A stretch of 64,000 nucleotides of DNA from Chitinolyticbacter meiyuanensis (GCF_008033135.1 NZ_CP041335.1:2361925-2425924), one strand, 5' to 3'. Shown: positions 18,382 to 27,927, counted from the first letter of the stretch. Notes: generated by a model not told the origin, from the sequence alone. Translations and numbers: made by a program.

Positions 18382-20901
18382 ATGCCGCGTTCCTTCCCCT
18401 GCTTCTGGCTACTGCTTGCCTGCGTGGTCGTGGCCCAGTTGTTGAGCTGGGGCTTGGCTGTGCGCGCCCAGGGCATGCCGACGGTGGCCGTGGCGAGCGC
18501 GGTATCACTGATCCTGGCACTGCGCGTTGGCGCCGCCAGCCTGACTCCGATCGCGCTCGGCAGTATGGTCTGGCCCTTGCTGCTTGGCATGCCGCTACTG
18601 GCTTCGGCCGCACTCGCGCTGTTGACCGCTGGGCAATTCTGGCTGATTCGCACGCTGCTGCCGCGCTCCGCGCTGGAAGGCAACTGGCGCGTGGCCGAAG
18701 GGCTGCATTTCGTCGCTGTCGGGCCCGTATTGTCTGCGGGCATCGTCGCCAGCCTGGGCTGTCTGTTCGTGCGGCTGACATTGGACGACGGCCTTGCCTC
18801 GCTGTGGAGCCAATGGCTGACCTGGTGGTGGTCCGATGCGCTGGGGCTGCTTGTGGCCGTGTCGCTGCATATCGGCTGGGGTATACGCCGGCATGATCGC
18901 CGCACCCGGGTCGAGCTCGCCACCGTGCTGTGCGTCAGTGTGGTGACTGCCGGACTGATCTATTTTCCGCCTTGGCCGGACCTGGGCAACCTTCAATTCC
19001 TGCTGTTTGCGTTGATGGCCTGGGCGGCGTTGCGCCCTGGGCTCTTTGCTGCGGGCCTCGTCGGTCTCGTCGCGGCCTGTGCTGCGGCGCTGGCGGTGCA
19101 TGCGCAGACCTTGCCTTTATCCGAGCACTTGGGGGTGGTCACCATGCAGGCAGCGGTGATGATGACCGGCCTGATGTTGGCGCTGTCGCATCGCGAGGGC
19201 GTGGCGGCGGCGCGGGAGGCGCGGTTGTCGGGCCAAGTGTTCCAGAACGCCTCGGAAGGCATCCTGATCACCGATGCGCAGGCGCGGATCGTGGCGGTGA
19301 ACCCAGCCTTCACCCGCATCACCGGTTTCGATGCCGGCGAGGCCATCGGTCGGCGCTCGCGTATGTTCGGCCCGCGCGGCAACGATACGGGCAGGGAGAT
19401 GTTGCAAAAGCTCGCCGAGGAGGGCTACTGGCAAGGCGAGATGCCGGATCGGCGCAAGGGAGGAGAGAGTTACCCCGCCTGGCTTTCGATCAGCGCGGTG
19501 CGCGACGAGCGGGGGCAGATCTCCAACTACGTGGGCGTGTTCTCCGACTACACCAACCGCAAGGAAGCGGAGCAGCGGCTGCATTTCCTGGCCAATCACG
19601 ATGCGCTGACCCGATTGCACAACCGCAGTGCCATGCACGAGGCGCTGTCGCAGGCTGTGGCGCGTTGCAGTGCCGACCAGATGCAGCTGGCGCTGCTGTT
19701 TATCGATCTGGATCGCTTCAAGGCGATCAACGATACGCTGGGCCATGATGTGGGCGACGAGCTGCTGAAGGTGATCGCCGCCCGCTTGCGCGACAGCGTG
19801 AAATCGACCGACGTGATCGCGCGCCTGGGCGGCGACGAATTCACCGTGCTGCTGGAAAACATCTTCCACATCGACGACGTGACGCATGTGGCCGAGCGCC
19901 TGCTGCAGCAGCTGTGCCAACCGATCGTGATCCACGGCCAGGAGTTGTTCGTTACCTGCTCGATCGGCATCAGCCTGTATCCGGGCGATGGCCGGCTGCC
20001 GGCGCAATTGCTGAAGAACGCCGACGTGGCGATGTACCGCGCCAAGGAACTGGGCAAGAACAACTACCAGTTCTTCTCGCCAGAAATGAACGCGCGAGCC
20101 TTCGAGCACCTGGTACTGGAAACCAGCCTGCGCCACGCGCTCGAGCGCAGCGAATTGCGGCTGCATTTCCAGCCGCAGATCGACGTGGCGACCAACGAGC
20201 TCGAGGGCGTGGAGTGCCTGATCCGCTGGGAGCATCCGGAACTGGGCCTAGTGCCGCCGGCAAGCTTTATCCCGATCGCCGAGGAGAACGGTCTCATCGT
20301 GCAGATCGGCGAGTGGGTGTTGCAGGAATCCTGCCGCACGATGCGCGAGTGGGAAGACGCGGGCTTCATGATCCCGCGGGTGGCGATCAACCTGTCAGCG
20401 CGGCAGTTCCTGCGCGAGCAGTTGCCGCAGCAGGTGGCGGCCGCGCTCAAGGCCTACGATATCGCGCCGCAACGGCTGGAGCTCGAGATCACCGAGAGCA
20501 TGATCATGCAGAATCCGCAGCGCGCTGTCGGCGTGCTTGGCGAATTGCGGGCCATGGGCGTGAAGCTGGCCATCGACGATTTCGGTACTGGCTATTCCTC
20601 GCTGTCCAACCTCAAGCACTTCCCGCTCGATACGCTGAAGATCGACCGCTCCTTCATCGTGGGCGTGCCCGAGGACGAGGACAGCGCGGCCATCACCGAG
20701 GCTATCATTGCCATGGCCAAGAAGCTGCGGCTCAAGGTCGTGGCCGAAGGGGTGGAGACGCTGGGCCAGATGCTCTACATGCGCCGCAGCGGCTGCCATG
20801 TGGTGCAGGGCTATCTCTACGCAATGCCGCTCGATGCAGAGGCACTGCTGCGTTACCTCTCGCGTGAGGGGTACAACGTCACCGGTCGCGTCGACGCCTG
20901 A
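18382..20901 (+). CDS. Membrane PAS-GGDEF-EAL cyclic-di-GMP signalling protein
   Basis: An 839-residue protein with a MASE1-like N-terminal region of about eight membrane segments (residues 1-255), one PAS domain with PAC (about 275-400), a diguanylate cyclase domain with intact LGGDEF at about 482-487, and a phosphodiesterase domain. In the EAL domain the signature reads ECL (residue 611) in VECLIRWEHP, while ELEITES, AIDDFGTGYSSL, LKIDRSFI and AEGVET are conserved. The Glu is retained, so hydrolysis may still occur. Both synthesis and breakdown of c-di-GMP are possible; direction cannot be read from sequence. It is divergent from mfd with a 160-base gap. Confidence 0.9.
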   Translation: MPRSFPCFWLLLACVVVAQLLSWGLAVRAQGMPTVAVASAVSLILALRVGAASLTPIALGSMVWPLLLGMPLLASAALALLTAGQFWLIRTLLPRSALEGNWRVAEGLHFVAVGPVLSAGIVASLGCLFVRLTLDDGLASLWSQWLTWWWSDALGLLVAVSLHIGWGIRRHDRRTRVELATVLCVSVVTAGLIYFPPWPDLGNLQFLLFALMAWAALRPGLFAAGLVGLVAACAAALAVHAQTLPLSEHLGVVTMQAAVMMTGLMLALSHREGVAAAREARLSGQVFQNASEGILITDAQARIVAVNPAFTRITGFDAGEAIGRRSRMFGPRGNDTGREMLQKLAEEGYWQGEMPDRRKGGESYPAWLSISAVRDERGQISNYVGVFSDYTNRKEAEQRLHFLANHDALTRLHNRSAMHEALSQAVARCSADQMQLALLFIDLDRFKAINDTLGHDVGDELLKVIAARLRDSVKSTDVIARLGGDEFTVLLENIFHIDDVTHVAERLLQQLCQPIVIHGQELFVTCSIGISLYPGDGRLPAQLLKNADVAMYRAKELGKNNYQFFSPEMNARAFEHLVLETSLRHALERSELRLHFQPQIDVATNELEGVECLIRWEHPELGLVPPASFIPIAEENGLIVQIGEWVLQESCRTMREWEDAGFMIPRVAINLSARQFLREQLPQQVAAALKAYDIAPQRLELEITESMIMQNPQRAVGVLGELRAMGVKLAIDDFGTGYSSLSNLKHFPLDTLKIDRSFIVGVPEDEDSAAITEAIIAMAKKLRLKVVAEGVETLGQMLYMRRSGCHVVQGYLYAMPLDAEALLRYLSREGYNVTGRVDA

Positions 20902-21033
20902 TCCCGGCTGGCGCCGCAGGCTCGGCAGCCGGGGGCACATCCAGTACACTGCGGCCCTGTGCCTGACGCTGCGCGAGCCTGCGCAGCGGGCGGCGTTCCG
21001 CATTCACTCCTGTCGCACCCCTGATCGATCCCC

Positions 21034-21780
21034 ATGCAGAAGAAAACCCTCCACGGCTTTCATGCCGTCAGCGCCCGCCTGAAGCGCTTCCCCGACAGCG
21101 TGCTCGAGATCTACCTCGATGCATCGCGCAATGACGCGCGCGCGCGCGACCTGGCGCGCTTGGCTGAGGCGCAGGGGGTGAAACTGCTGCATGTGGATGA
21201 CAAACGCCTCGCCGGCATCGCTGGCGACAGCCGTCACCAGGGTGTTGCCGCGTTGATCGACGCCGGCAAATCCTATGTGGCGCTGGAGGATGTGCTCGAT
21301 GATCTCATCGAGCCGCCTTTCCTGTTGATCCTCGATGGCATCACCGATCCGCACAACCTCGGCGCCTGTCTGCGGGTGGCCGATGCCATGGGCGTGCACG
21401 CGGTGGTTGCCCCCAAGGACAAGTCGGTCGGCATCACCGCCACGGTGTCCAAGGTGGCGTGCGGCGCCGCCGAAACGGTGCCCTACGTGATGGTGACCAA
21501 TCTGGCACGTACGCTGCGCGAGTTGAAGGATCGTGAGATCTGGATTGCGGGCACCGCTGCCGAAGCCGATGTCGATCTGCACCATTTCAGTGGCGGCGCC
21601 GGTGCCATCGCCTGGGTGCTGGGCAGCGAAGGCGAGGGCATGCGCCGGCTGACGCGCGAGCACTGCGATGTGCTGGTGTCCATCCCCATGCTTGGCTCGG
21701 TGGAAAGCCTCAACGTCTCGGTTGCCAGCGGCATCGTGCTGGCCGAAACGCGCCGGCAGCGCACGCTGGCTGGCGCCTGA
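21034..21780 (+). CDS. rlmB: 23S rRNA (guanosine-2251-2'-O)-methyltransferase
   Basis: A 248-residue SpoU-family (SPOUT, knotted) methyltransferase that 2'-O-methylates G2251 in the ribosomal peptidyl-transferase P-loop. Motifs: [11 protein letters not shown] at the start, [17 protein letters not shown], motif 1 [23 protein letters not shown], motif 2 [16 protein letters not shown] and motif 3 [22 protein letters not shown] (given by key parts). Length is typical for RlmB (about 243-250). It starts 133 bases after the c-di-GMP gene and may have its own promoter. Confidence 0.95.
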   Translation: MQKKTLHGFHAVSARLKRFPDSVLEIYLDASRNDARARDLARLAEAQGVKLLHVDDKRLAGIAGDSRHQGVAALIDAGKSYVALEDVLDDLIEPPFLLILDGITDPHNLGACLRVADAMGVHAVVAPKDKSVGITATVSKVACGAAETVPYVMVTNLARTLRELKDREIWIAGTAAEADVDLHHFSGGAGAIAWVLGSEGEGMRRLTREHCDVLVSIPMLGSVESLNVSVASGIVLAETRRQRTLAGA

Positions 21781-21781
21781 G

Positions 21782-22366
21782 TCAGCGCCCCGGCACCGGG
21801 CCGATTTCCCGGCCGGCACGATCGATGTAGAACCAGCGCCCACCACTGAGCGCCTGATGTTCCTCATCCACCCGAATGGGCTTGCAGCCCTGACAGGCGA
21901 TCGCCTTGCCACCGTCAAACGGCCAGGCCCAGTCGTAATTCGGCGCAACCACTGGCTTGAAACGTCGGTTGTAGAAACCGATCTTGCCACCACGCAGTCC
22001 ACGGACCAGCCCTTCAGAAAATGCATCGGCGCCGTTGTCGTAGGCCACGACGGCGAGCGAGCGTCCTGCGCGATCCAGATAGTATTGTGTTCCCTCGACC
22101 GCAACCGTAGCCAAGCCATGCGCATCGTACGCAAGCCGCCGAACATGCTCGGGGGAGATCGTGAGCTTGCCATGCCGAAGGCTGGCACAACCTTGCCGCA
22201 GATCGAGCTCGCCGATCCGATCGGTGTACCAGCACGACAACGGATAAGCCACGGACGTTTTTGCCAAGGCGACCAGCGGAACAATCAGCAGCACCGCCAC
22301 GACCATGCCGCGGCAGAGCTGGCCGGCCGAACATCGCGGGGCCGGGCTTAACCCCAGACGGCGCAT
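21782..22366 (-). CDS. WG-repeat-like exported protein, function unknown
   Basis: A 194-residue protein with an N-terminal hydrophobic segment (MVVAVLLIVPLVALA, residues 21-35) that could be a signal peptide or anchor. Downstream are short repeats of the WG type: YYLDRAGRSLAVVAYDNGADAFSEGL, KIGFYNRRFKPVVAPNYDWAWPFDGGKA and WFYIDRAGREIGPV (given in parts). WG repeats build beta-propeller-like or extended surfaces in poorly characterised secreted proteins. The start ATG overlaps the OsmC stop (TGATG), so the two are coupled. A start at codon 21 is possible. It ends one base past the convergent rlmB stop. Confidence 0.6.
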   Translation of the reverse strand: MRRLGLSPAPRCSAGQLCRGMVVAVLLIVPLVALAKTSVAYPLSCWYTDRIGELDLRQGCASLRHGKLTISPEHVRRLAYDAHGLATVAVEGTQYYLDRAGRSLAVVAYDNGADAFSEGLVRGLRGGKIGFYNRRFKPVVAPNYDWAWPFDGGKAIACQGCKPIRVDEEHQALSGGRWFYIDRAGREIGPVPGR

Positions 22367-22764
22367 CAGGCCCCCGATTGCTGCAACTCGGTGTGCGTGG
22401 CGATCTTGCCGCTCAAGGTCTTGTGCACCGGGCAGGCCTCGGCGATGCGCAGCAACGCGGCACGTTGCTCATCATCGATTGCGCCGTCGATGTGGATGGT
22501 TCGGCGCATCAGGTAGGTATCGGTGGCCTTCTCATGGCCGACTTCGGTGCGGATGCTCGAAACGGGCCAGTCCTTGCGCTTGATGTAGAGCTCCAGCGTC
22601 AGCGTGGTGCAGGCAGCCAGCGCAGCGTCGAGCAGATCGTGCGGGCTGGGATGTGCGCCGCCGCCTGCTTCGGCATCAAGATCAGCTACGACTTCGCCAT
22701 GCGGTAGTGCGATATCGCAGGCGGTTCGACCGTTCGCAGCGTGCCATCGTGCTTCAGCACTCAT
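22366..22764 (-). CDS. OsmC/Ohr family protein
   Basis: A 132-residue small cytoplasmic protein of the OsmC superfamily, thiol-dependent hydroperoxide reductases or relatives. The two family cysteines are in DAALAACTTLTLELY and AEACPVHKTLS. The layout GGGAHPSPHDLLDAALAACT is characteristic of the YhfA/OsmC-like branch. An AAGGAG ribosome site precedes the ATG. It is coupled to the WG-like gene downstream (TGATG). Peroxidase activity is inferred from the family only. Confidence 0.85.
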   Translation of the reverse strand: MSAEARWHAANGRTACDIALPHGEVVADLDAEAGGGAHPSPHDLLDAALAACTTLTLELYIKRKDWPVSSIRTEVGHEKATDTYLMRRTIHIDGAIDDEQRAALLRIAEACPVHKTLSGKIATHTELQQSGA

Positions 22765-22800
22765 GCTCCAACTCCTTGTGGGGATGGGGAAAAAACCGCT

Positions 22801-23415
22801 TCAGACGGCGAGCCCCAGCACTGGGTCGGCGCCCGCCACCGCTAGGCGGGCGTGGCTGAGTTCGTGGATGGTATTGCGTGCGCCGGCGCGGTCCAGCGCG
22901 GCGATCAGGGCGGTTGCGACCCGGGCCCGCTCGATCGCACGTGCTTCCTGGGCCGCCTCGTCGACCAGCTGGCCCGGCCGGACGATAGCGTAGGGCAGAC
23001 CACTATTTCGCAATGCTGCCTCGGCCTCGCCCTTGGGCGCGAAGGCGGCCAGCAGGTGCTGGGGCACGCCGGGAGTCGGCACCGCGCCGATGGTCGAGCA
23101 CAGCACGAAGCGCGTCACCCCGGCGGCCTGGGCTGCGGCGACGAGGTGCAGCGTGGCGGGCAGATCAACCAAGCGCAAGCCCTCGGGCTCGCGGCTGCCC
23201 AGCGTGCTAATGACGGCGGTGATACCAGCGAAGGCCGGTGTCAGATCTCCCGAGAGCACATCGGTGGTGTCGATATCCGCATCCGGCCAGCGGGCTTGTG
23301 CTGCACTGGCATCGCGGACCAGCAGGCGCACATTCCTGCCCTGGGCCAGTAGTTGGTCGACCACATGGCGCCCAGTGCCGCCGGTAGCGCCGACGACGAG
23401 GATAAGCTCGGCCAC
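22801..23415 (-). CDS. NAD(P)-binding atypical SDR protein (NmrA-like)
   Basis: A 204-residue Rossmann-fold protein starting at a GTG (23415), which gives MAELILVVGATGGTGRHVVDQLLA. The G-A-T-G-G-T-G motif binds NAD(P). The body continues with VRLLVRDASAAQA, TAVISTLGS, and TRFVLCSTIG, typical of NAD(P)H-binding atypical short-chain dehydrogenases lacking a full catalytic YxxxK. Substrate is unknown. An earlier in-frame ATG at 23514 would overlap serB by 88 bases and adds unrelated residues, so I reject it. It follows serB by 11 bases and is probably co-transcribed. Confidence 0.75.
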   Translation of the reverse strand: MAELILVVGATGGTGRHVVDQLLAQGRNVRLLVRDASAAQARWPDADIDTTDVLSGDLTPAFAGITAVISTLGSREPEGLRLVDLPATLHLVAAAQAAGVTRFVLCSTIGAVPTPGVPQHLLAAFAPKGEAEAALRNSGLPYAIVRPGQLVDEAAQEARAIERARVATALIAALDRAGARNTIHELSHARLAVAGADPVLGLAV

Positions 23416-23426
23416 GCGATACCCGT

Positions 23427-24266
23427 TCAGCGGAAGTAGTTGAGCACGCCGTCGAGGCCGACGTGGTTGATGCAGTAAGGTGCTTCGGCTTGCACCTTGG
23501 GTTTGGCATGGCAAGCCACGCCGAAGCCCGCTTCGTGCAGCATCGGCAGATCGTTGGCGCCATCACCCATGGCCACCACCTGTTCGCGCCGCAATCCCAG
23601 CTCCTCGCGGTAGCGGATCAACTCAGCCTTCTTGCGCTCGGCATCGACGATGTCACCGTTCACCTTGCCGGTCAGCTTGCCGTGCTCGATTTCCAGCACG
23701 TTCGCGATAGCGCGGGTCAGGCCCAGCCGTGATTGCAGCCGCTCGGTGAAATAGGTGAAGCCACCCGAAATCAGCAGGGTTTTGGCACCAGCAGCATGAA
23801 AACCCTTGAGCATGGCTTCCGCGCCGGCCATCAGCTTGAGGCGCTCGTCATAGACCCGGCCGAGCGCACTTTGCTCCAACCCGGCCAGCAGCGCAACGCG
23901 ACGCGTCAGGCTCGCCTTGAAGTCGAGCTCGCCTCGCATGGCGGCAGCCGTGATTTCGGCCACCTGGGGCTTGATCCCGACCATGTCGGCGATTTCGTCG
24001 ATGCACTCGATGGTGATCAGCGTCGAATCCATGTCCATCACCACGAGGCCGATATCGGCTACGCCAAGCTCCTCCGGGATGAAGGCATAGTCGAGCTGAT
24101 TCGATTCGCAGAAATCGGCCACTGCCTCGTCATTGTCGATATGCGCGCCCAGCAGTTTGAATGCTTGCGGCGTGATCGCCTGGATTTCGTGGGCGTCGGA
24201 CAGGCGGGCGAGTTGCTTCAGATCCTGAGTGGCGACTTCGGGCGCCTGGATGACGAGACGGTGCAT
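23427..24266 (-). CDS. serB: Phosphoserine phosphatase
   Basis: A 279-residue HAD-family enzyme catalysing the last step of serine biosynthesis. Motif I is VVMDMDSTLITIECIDEIAD (nucleophile Asp in DMDST), motif II LLISGGFTYF, and motifs III/IV K-x-ELIRYREELG and AMGDGANDLPMLHEAGFG. The N-terminal 75 residues form the ACT-like regulatory part common in proteobacterial SerB. The chosen ATG at 24266 begins MHRLVIQAP; the longer frame up to 24338 lacks family similarity. Confidence 0.94.
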   Translation of the reverse strand: MHRLVIQAPEVATQDLKQLARLSDAHEIQAITPQAFKLLGAHIDNDEAVADFCESNQLDYAFIPEELGVADIGLVVMDMDSTLITIECIDEIADMVGIKPQVAEITAAAMRGELDFKASLTRRVALLAGLEQSALGRVYDERLKLMAGAEAMLKGFHAAGAKTLLISGGFTYFTERLQSRLGLTRAIANVLEIEHGKLTGKVNGDIVDAERKKAELIRYREELGLRREQVVAMGDGANDLPMLHEAGFGVACHAKPKVQAEAPYCINHVGLDGVLNYFR

Positions 24267-24383
24267 GACGTTGCGATGGTGGCTGAAAAGGAGCCCGGAT
24301 TGTAGCAGGCCCCGCCGGGCAGGGCCTGCTGCCAGCACCGTTAGGCAGCGCAGGCCGCGAATAGCTTGCCGCTCCGACCAATG

Positions 24384-25148
24384 CTAGAGGCGCAGCAGTT
24401 CGTTTTCGACCAGCTCGTCGAGCAGGAAGGAGAAATCGTGCGCGGCAGCGCTTTCGGGGGCGAAGGCGAAGATATCCTCGCCGGTGCCGGCGGCGGCGCC
24501 CAGCACTTCCTGTTCACGGATGCGGGTACGCATCAGTTCGTGCCCCCAACGCTGCGACAATTGGCCGAGCACCTTTTCGGAGGTGACCTGGCCGGGCACA
24601 TAGCGGTTGAGCAGATAGCGGCGTGGGATGCGTGGCTGGAACTTGGCAAGGCCAGACAGCGTGCGATCGAGCAGCACGGCGCCATTGAGCGCGAGGAAAT
24701 CCGCTGCCACCGGCACCAGCACGAAATCGGCGGCGAACAGTGCGGAGAACGCCAGCGGCCCGAGCATGGGGCTGCAGTCGATCAGGATGGGCACGTCGGT
24801 ATCGGCGAGCATCTCGGCGGTGAGGCCGAGCTTGAGTCGCCAGACATGGTCGCGGTGGCGTACCACCTGGGTATCGACCTTGGAGAGCTCCAGGTGCGAG
24901 GGAATGAAGTCGATGCCGTGGCGGGTGTGCTGGACCAGGTCGGCAATGCCGGCGGTGCCCTGGTAGAAGCGCAAGATGGTTTCGGCAGGGCGCGCGTTCA
25001 CGCGCCACATGGCGGTGAGGTGTGCCTGCGGATCGAGGTCGATCACCAGCGGCGCAGCGCCGTGGCGGGCGAGCGCAGCCGCAAGGTTGGCGGTCACGGT
25101 GGTCTTGCCGACCCCGCCTTTCTGGTTGAATACCGCAATCGTCGTCAT
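24384..25148 (-). CDS. ParA/MinD-type P-loop ATPase
   Basis: A 254-residue ParA-family protein. The deviant Walker A is FNQKGGVGKTTVTANLA at residues 7-23, followed by the Walker A' LVIDLDPQAHLT and the Walker B-like PILIDCSPMLGPL. No parB or parS-like site lies beside it, so it is an orphan. Such solitary ParA proteins often position chemotaxis arrays, carboxysome-like bodies or other cargo, or act with distant partners. The cargo cannot be inferred here. It is followed by serB on the same strand with 117 bases between. Confidence 0.85.
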   Translation of the reverse strand: MTTIAVFNQKGGVGKTTVTANLAAALARHGAAPLVIDLDPQAHLTAMWRVNARPAETILRFYQGTAGIADLVQHTRHGIDFIPSHLELSKVDTQVVRHRDHVWRLKLGLTAEMLADTDVPILIDCSPMLGPLAFSALFAADFVLVPVAADFLALNGAVLLDRTLSGLAKFQPRIPRRYLLNRYVPGQVTSEKVLGQLSQRWGHELMRTRIREQEVLGAAAGTGEDIFAFAPESAAAHDFSFLLDELVENELLRL

Positions 25149-25251
25149 CTTGAGGTGCGCGGACTCGGAGCTAGCGACCTTATTCCAAAATGCTGATGCA
25201 GGGAAGAGCGTGGCATGACGGGGCCAGCCGGAGCCGGCCCCAGTTCACTGC

Positions 25252-26658
25252 CTACAGCGTTTCTGCCGCGTAGTCCGCCAGGCGCGAACGCTCACCGCGT
25301 TGCAGTGTTACGTGGCCGCCGTGGCTCCAGCCCTTGAAGCGGTCGACTACGAAGGTGAGCCCCGAGCTGCCCTCGGTGAGGTAGGGCGTATCGATCTGGC
25401 TGATGTTGCCGAGGCACACCACCTTGGTGCCGGGGCCGGCGCGGGTGATGAGGGTCTTCATCTGCTTTGGGGTCAGGTTCTGCGCCTCATCGATGATGAG
25501 GAACTTGTTGAGGAAGGTGCGACCGCGCATGAAGTTGAGCGATTTCACCTTGATGCGGCTGCGGATCAGGTCGCGCGTGGCAGCGCGGCCCCAGTCGCCG
25601 GCTTCGGCATCGGACTGGTTGAGCACGTCGAGGTTGTCTTCCAGCGCACCCATCCACGGCTGCATTTTTTCCTCTTCGGTGCCGGGCAGGAAGCCGATGT
25701 CCTCACCCACCGGCACGGTGACGCGGGTCATGATGATCTCGGTGTAGATCTTGGATTCCAGCGTTTGCGCCAAACCCGCAGCCAGCGTGAGCAAGGTCTT
25801 GCCGGTGCCGGCCTGGCCCAGCAGCGAGACGAAATCGATGTCCGGATTCATCAAAAGGTTGAGCGCGAAGTTCTGCTCGCGATTGCGTGCGGTGATGCCC
25901 CAGATCGCGTTCTTGCCGTGGCTGTAGTCCTTCAGGCTTTCCAGCGTGGCCTGCTTGCCCTCGACCGACAGTACACGCGAGACGAAGCCATCAGCCGGCT
26001 GATACAGCATCTGGTTGGCATAGAGATCCACACAGTCCGGTCCCTTGATCTTCCAGTAGCTCTTACCGCCTTCCTGCCAGCTCTGCAGATCCTTGCCGTT
26101 CTTGTCCCAGAACGCCGGTTCGATCTCGCGCATACCGGTGTAGAGAAGATCGGTGTCCTCCAGCACCTTGTCGTTGAAATAGTCCTCGGCGGCCAGGCCC
26201 ATGGCGCGGGCCTTGATGCGCATGTTGATGTCTTTGGAGACCAGGATCACCTGGCGCTTCGGTTGCATCTGCTGCAGGTGGTGCACCACGCCGAGGATCT
26301 GGTTGTCGGCCTTGCCCATCGGCAATTGCGACGGCAGCACGCTGGTGATGGCCTCGGTCTGCAGGTAGAGCCGGCCGCTAGCCTGGCCCTTGCTTGGCGT
26401 TTCCAGTGCCACGCCGTCCTGCAGACTGTGCTCCATGCCGGCGACCAGCTCTTCCATGAAGCGGCTGGCCTGACGGGCGTTGCGCGCCACTTCCGACATG
26501 CCTTTCTTGTTGTTGTCCAGTTCTTCCAGCGTCATCATCGGCAGGAACAGATCGTGTTCCTCGAAGCGGTAGAGCGACGTGGGATCGTGCATCAGCACGT
26601 TGGTATCCAGCACGAAGAGCTTGGTATCCTGAGCGCGGCGGGTTTTGCGGGCGGCCAT
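25252..26658 (-). CDS. PhoH family ATPase with N-terminal PIN domain
   Basis: A 468-residue two-domain protein (PhoH2 type). The PIN ribonuclease-like domain (residues 1-150) begins KLFVLDTNVLMHDPTSLYRF and holds acidic residues typical of the fold (LEELDNNKKG, VSKDINMRIKA). The PhoH ATPase domain has Walker A LLGQAGTGKTLLTLAAG at about residue 268 and Walker B LIIDEAQNLTPKQMKTLI. Related proteins couple RNA unwinding to cleavage. The ATG at 26658 follows AAGGAAG; an upstream extension of the frame runs into the PrxQ gene and is spurious. It follows prxQ by 59 bases. Confidence 0.9.
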   Translation of the reverse strand: MAARKTRRAQDTKLFVLDTNVLMHDPTSLYRFEEHDLFLPMMTLEELDNNKKGMSEVARNARQASRFMEELVAGMEHSLQDGVALETPSKGQASGRLYLQTEAITSVLPSQLPMGKADNQILGVVHHLQQMQPKRQVILVSKDINMRIKARAMGLAAEDYFNDKVLEDTDLLYTGMREIEPAFWDKNGKDLQSWQEGGKSYWKIKGPDCVDLYANQMLYQPADGFVSRVLSVEGKQATLESLKDYSHGKNAIWGITARNREQNFALNLLMNPDIDFVSLLGQAGTGKTLLTLAAGLAQTLESKIYTEIIMTRVTVPVGEDIGFLPGTEEEKMQPWMGALEDNLDVLNQSDAEAGDWGRAATRDLIRSRIKVKSLNFMRGRTFLNKFLIIDEAQNLTPKQMKTLITRAGPGTKVVCLGNISQIDTPYLTEGSSGLTFVVDRFKGWSHGGHVTLQRGERSRLADYAAETL

Positions 26659-26717
26659 GATTTCTTCCTTGTTGTGGTGGGCTGGAAACAACAAAGCGGC
26701 CATGCGGCCGCTTCGAT

Positions 26718-27176
26718 CTACTTCAGACTCTGGACGAATTCGAGTACCTCCTCGACGTGGCCCGGCACCTTCACGCCGCGCCACTCCCTGATGACGCGGC
26801 CGTCGGTGTCGATGACGAAGGTGCTGCGCTCCACGCCGCGCACCTGCTTGCCGTACATGTTCTTCAGCTTCATCACGCCGAAGGCTTCGCACAGCGCCTC
26901 CTCGGGATCGCTGACAAGCTCGAAGGGAAAGCACTGCTTGCCCTTGAAGTTCTCGTGGCTCTTCACCCCGTCGCGCGAAACGCCGAACACCTGGACCCCG
27001 GCAGCGACAAATGCATCGTGGTGGATGCGAAAGTCGTTGCCCTCGGTGGTGCAACCGGGCGTGCTGTCCTTGGGATAGAAGTAGAGGATGTAGCGCTGGC
27101 CCTGAAGGGCCAAGGTATCGAAGGTGGCGCCGCCGGTCATGGCGAGCGAGAGGACAGGTACAACTTCTGGGGGCAT
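26718..27176 (-). CDS. Peroxiredoxin, Bcp/PrxQ type
   Basis: A 152-residue thiol peroxidase. The peroxidatic Cys42 is in YFYPKDSTPGCTTEGNDF, and the catalytic Arg in RSTFVIDTDG. The resolving cysteine five residues after the peroxidatic one, as in E. coli Bcp, is absent (Asn/Asp there). Cys82 (KGKQCFPF) and Cys96 (EALCEAFG) are the other candidates, so this is a 1-Cys or atypical 2-Cys enzyme. It reads divergently from dcd and is followed by the PIN-PhoH gene on the same strand. Confidence 0.9.
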   Translation of the reverse strand: MPPEVVPVLSLAMTGGATFDTLALQGQRYILYFYPKDSTPGCTTEGNDFRIHHDAFVAAGVQVFGVSRDGVKSHENFKGKQCFPFELVSDPEEALCEAFGVMKLKNMYGKQVRGVERSTFVIDTDGRVIREWRGVKVPGHVEEVLEFVQSLK

Positions 27177-27274
27177 AGGGTGTGTCCGTGAGGTGACTCG
27201 AATGCACGCCTGCTGATCCCATTCTGGCTGCAGGGCGTGCGCGTCGCAAGACGGGTCGGGCCGCTAGAGCGCCG

Positions 27275-27303
27275 ATGCAACAGCTGCTTCATCTGCGTAC
27301 AAT
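27275..27303 (+). promoter_or_regulatory. Candidate promoter for dcd
   Basis: TACAAT (27298-27303) is a good -10 element; 17 bases upstream stands ATGCAA (27275-27280), a weak -35. The implied start is about 30 bases before the dcd ATG. Confidence 0.4.
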
Positions 27304-27336
27304 ACCCGTCAAATTTTGAACATGGTGTGACACCCG

Positions 27337-27912
27337 ATGAGTATCAAGAGCGACCGCTGGATACGCCGCATGGCGCTGGAGCACGGCATGATCGAGCCGT
27401 TCGAGCCGGGCCAGGTGCGCTATGTGAACGACCAGAAAATCGTGTCATACGGCACGTCGAGCTATGGCTACGACATCCGCTGCGCCGACGAATTCAAGGT
27501 CTTCACCAACCTGAACAGCACCATCGTCGACCCGAAGAATTTCGATGAAAACAGCTTCGTCGATGTCTCGGGCAAGGGCTACTGCATCATCCCTCCCAAC
27601 TCCTTTGCGCTGGCGCGCACCGTCGAATACTTCCGCATTCCGCGCAATGCGCTGACGGTGTGCCTGGGCAAATCGACCTATGCGCGCTGCGGCATCATCG
27701 TCAACGTGACGCCGTTCGAGCCGGAGTGGGAAGGCTATGTGACGCTGGAGTTCTCCAACACCACGCCACTGCCGGCCAAGATCTACGCCAACGAAGGCGT
27801 TGCACAAGTGCTGTTCTTCGAAGCCGACGAGGACGATGTGTGCGAGACCAGCTATCGCGATCGCGGCGGCAAGTACCAGGGGCAGGTTGGCGTCACGCTG
27901 CCCAAGACCTGA
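27337..27912 (+). CDS. dcd: dCTP deaminase
   Basis: A 191-residue enzyme converting dCTP to dUTP, feeding dTMP synthesis. Family motifs: [16 protein letters not shown], the catalytic segment [24 protein letters not shown] (key parts KSTYARCG and TPFEPEWEG, with the catalytic Glu), and the C-terminal [19 protein letters not shown] that closes over the nucleotide. The length and the ending are those of proteobacterial monofunctional Dcd. It stands 15 bases before the AraC gene and divergent from prxQ. Confidence 0.96.
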   Translation: MSIKSDRWIRRMALEHGMIEPFEPGQVRYVNDQKIVSYGTSSYGYDIRCADEFKVFTNLNSTIVDPKNFDENSFVDVSGKGYCIIPPNSFALARTVEYFRIPRNALTVCLGKSTYARCGIIVNVTPFEPEWEGYVTLEFSNTTPLPAKIYANEGVAQVLFFEADEDDVCETSYRDRGGKYQGQVGVTLPKT

Positions 27913-27927
27913 GCAGCTGGCTGAGTC

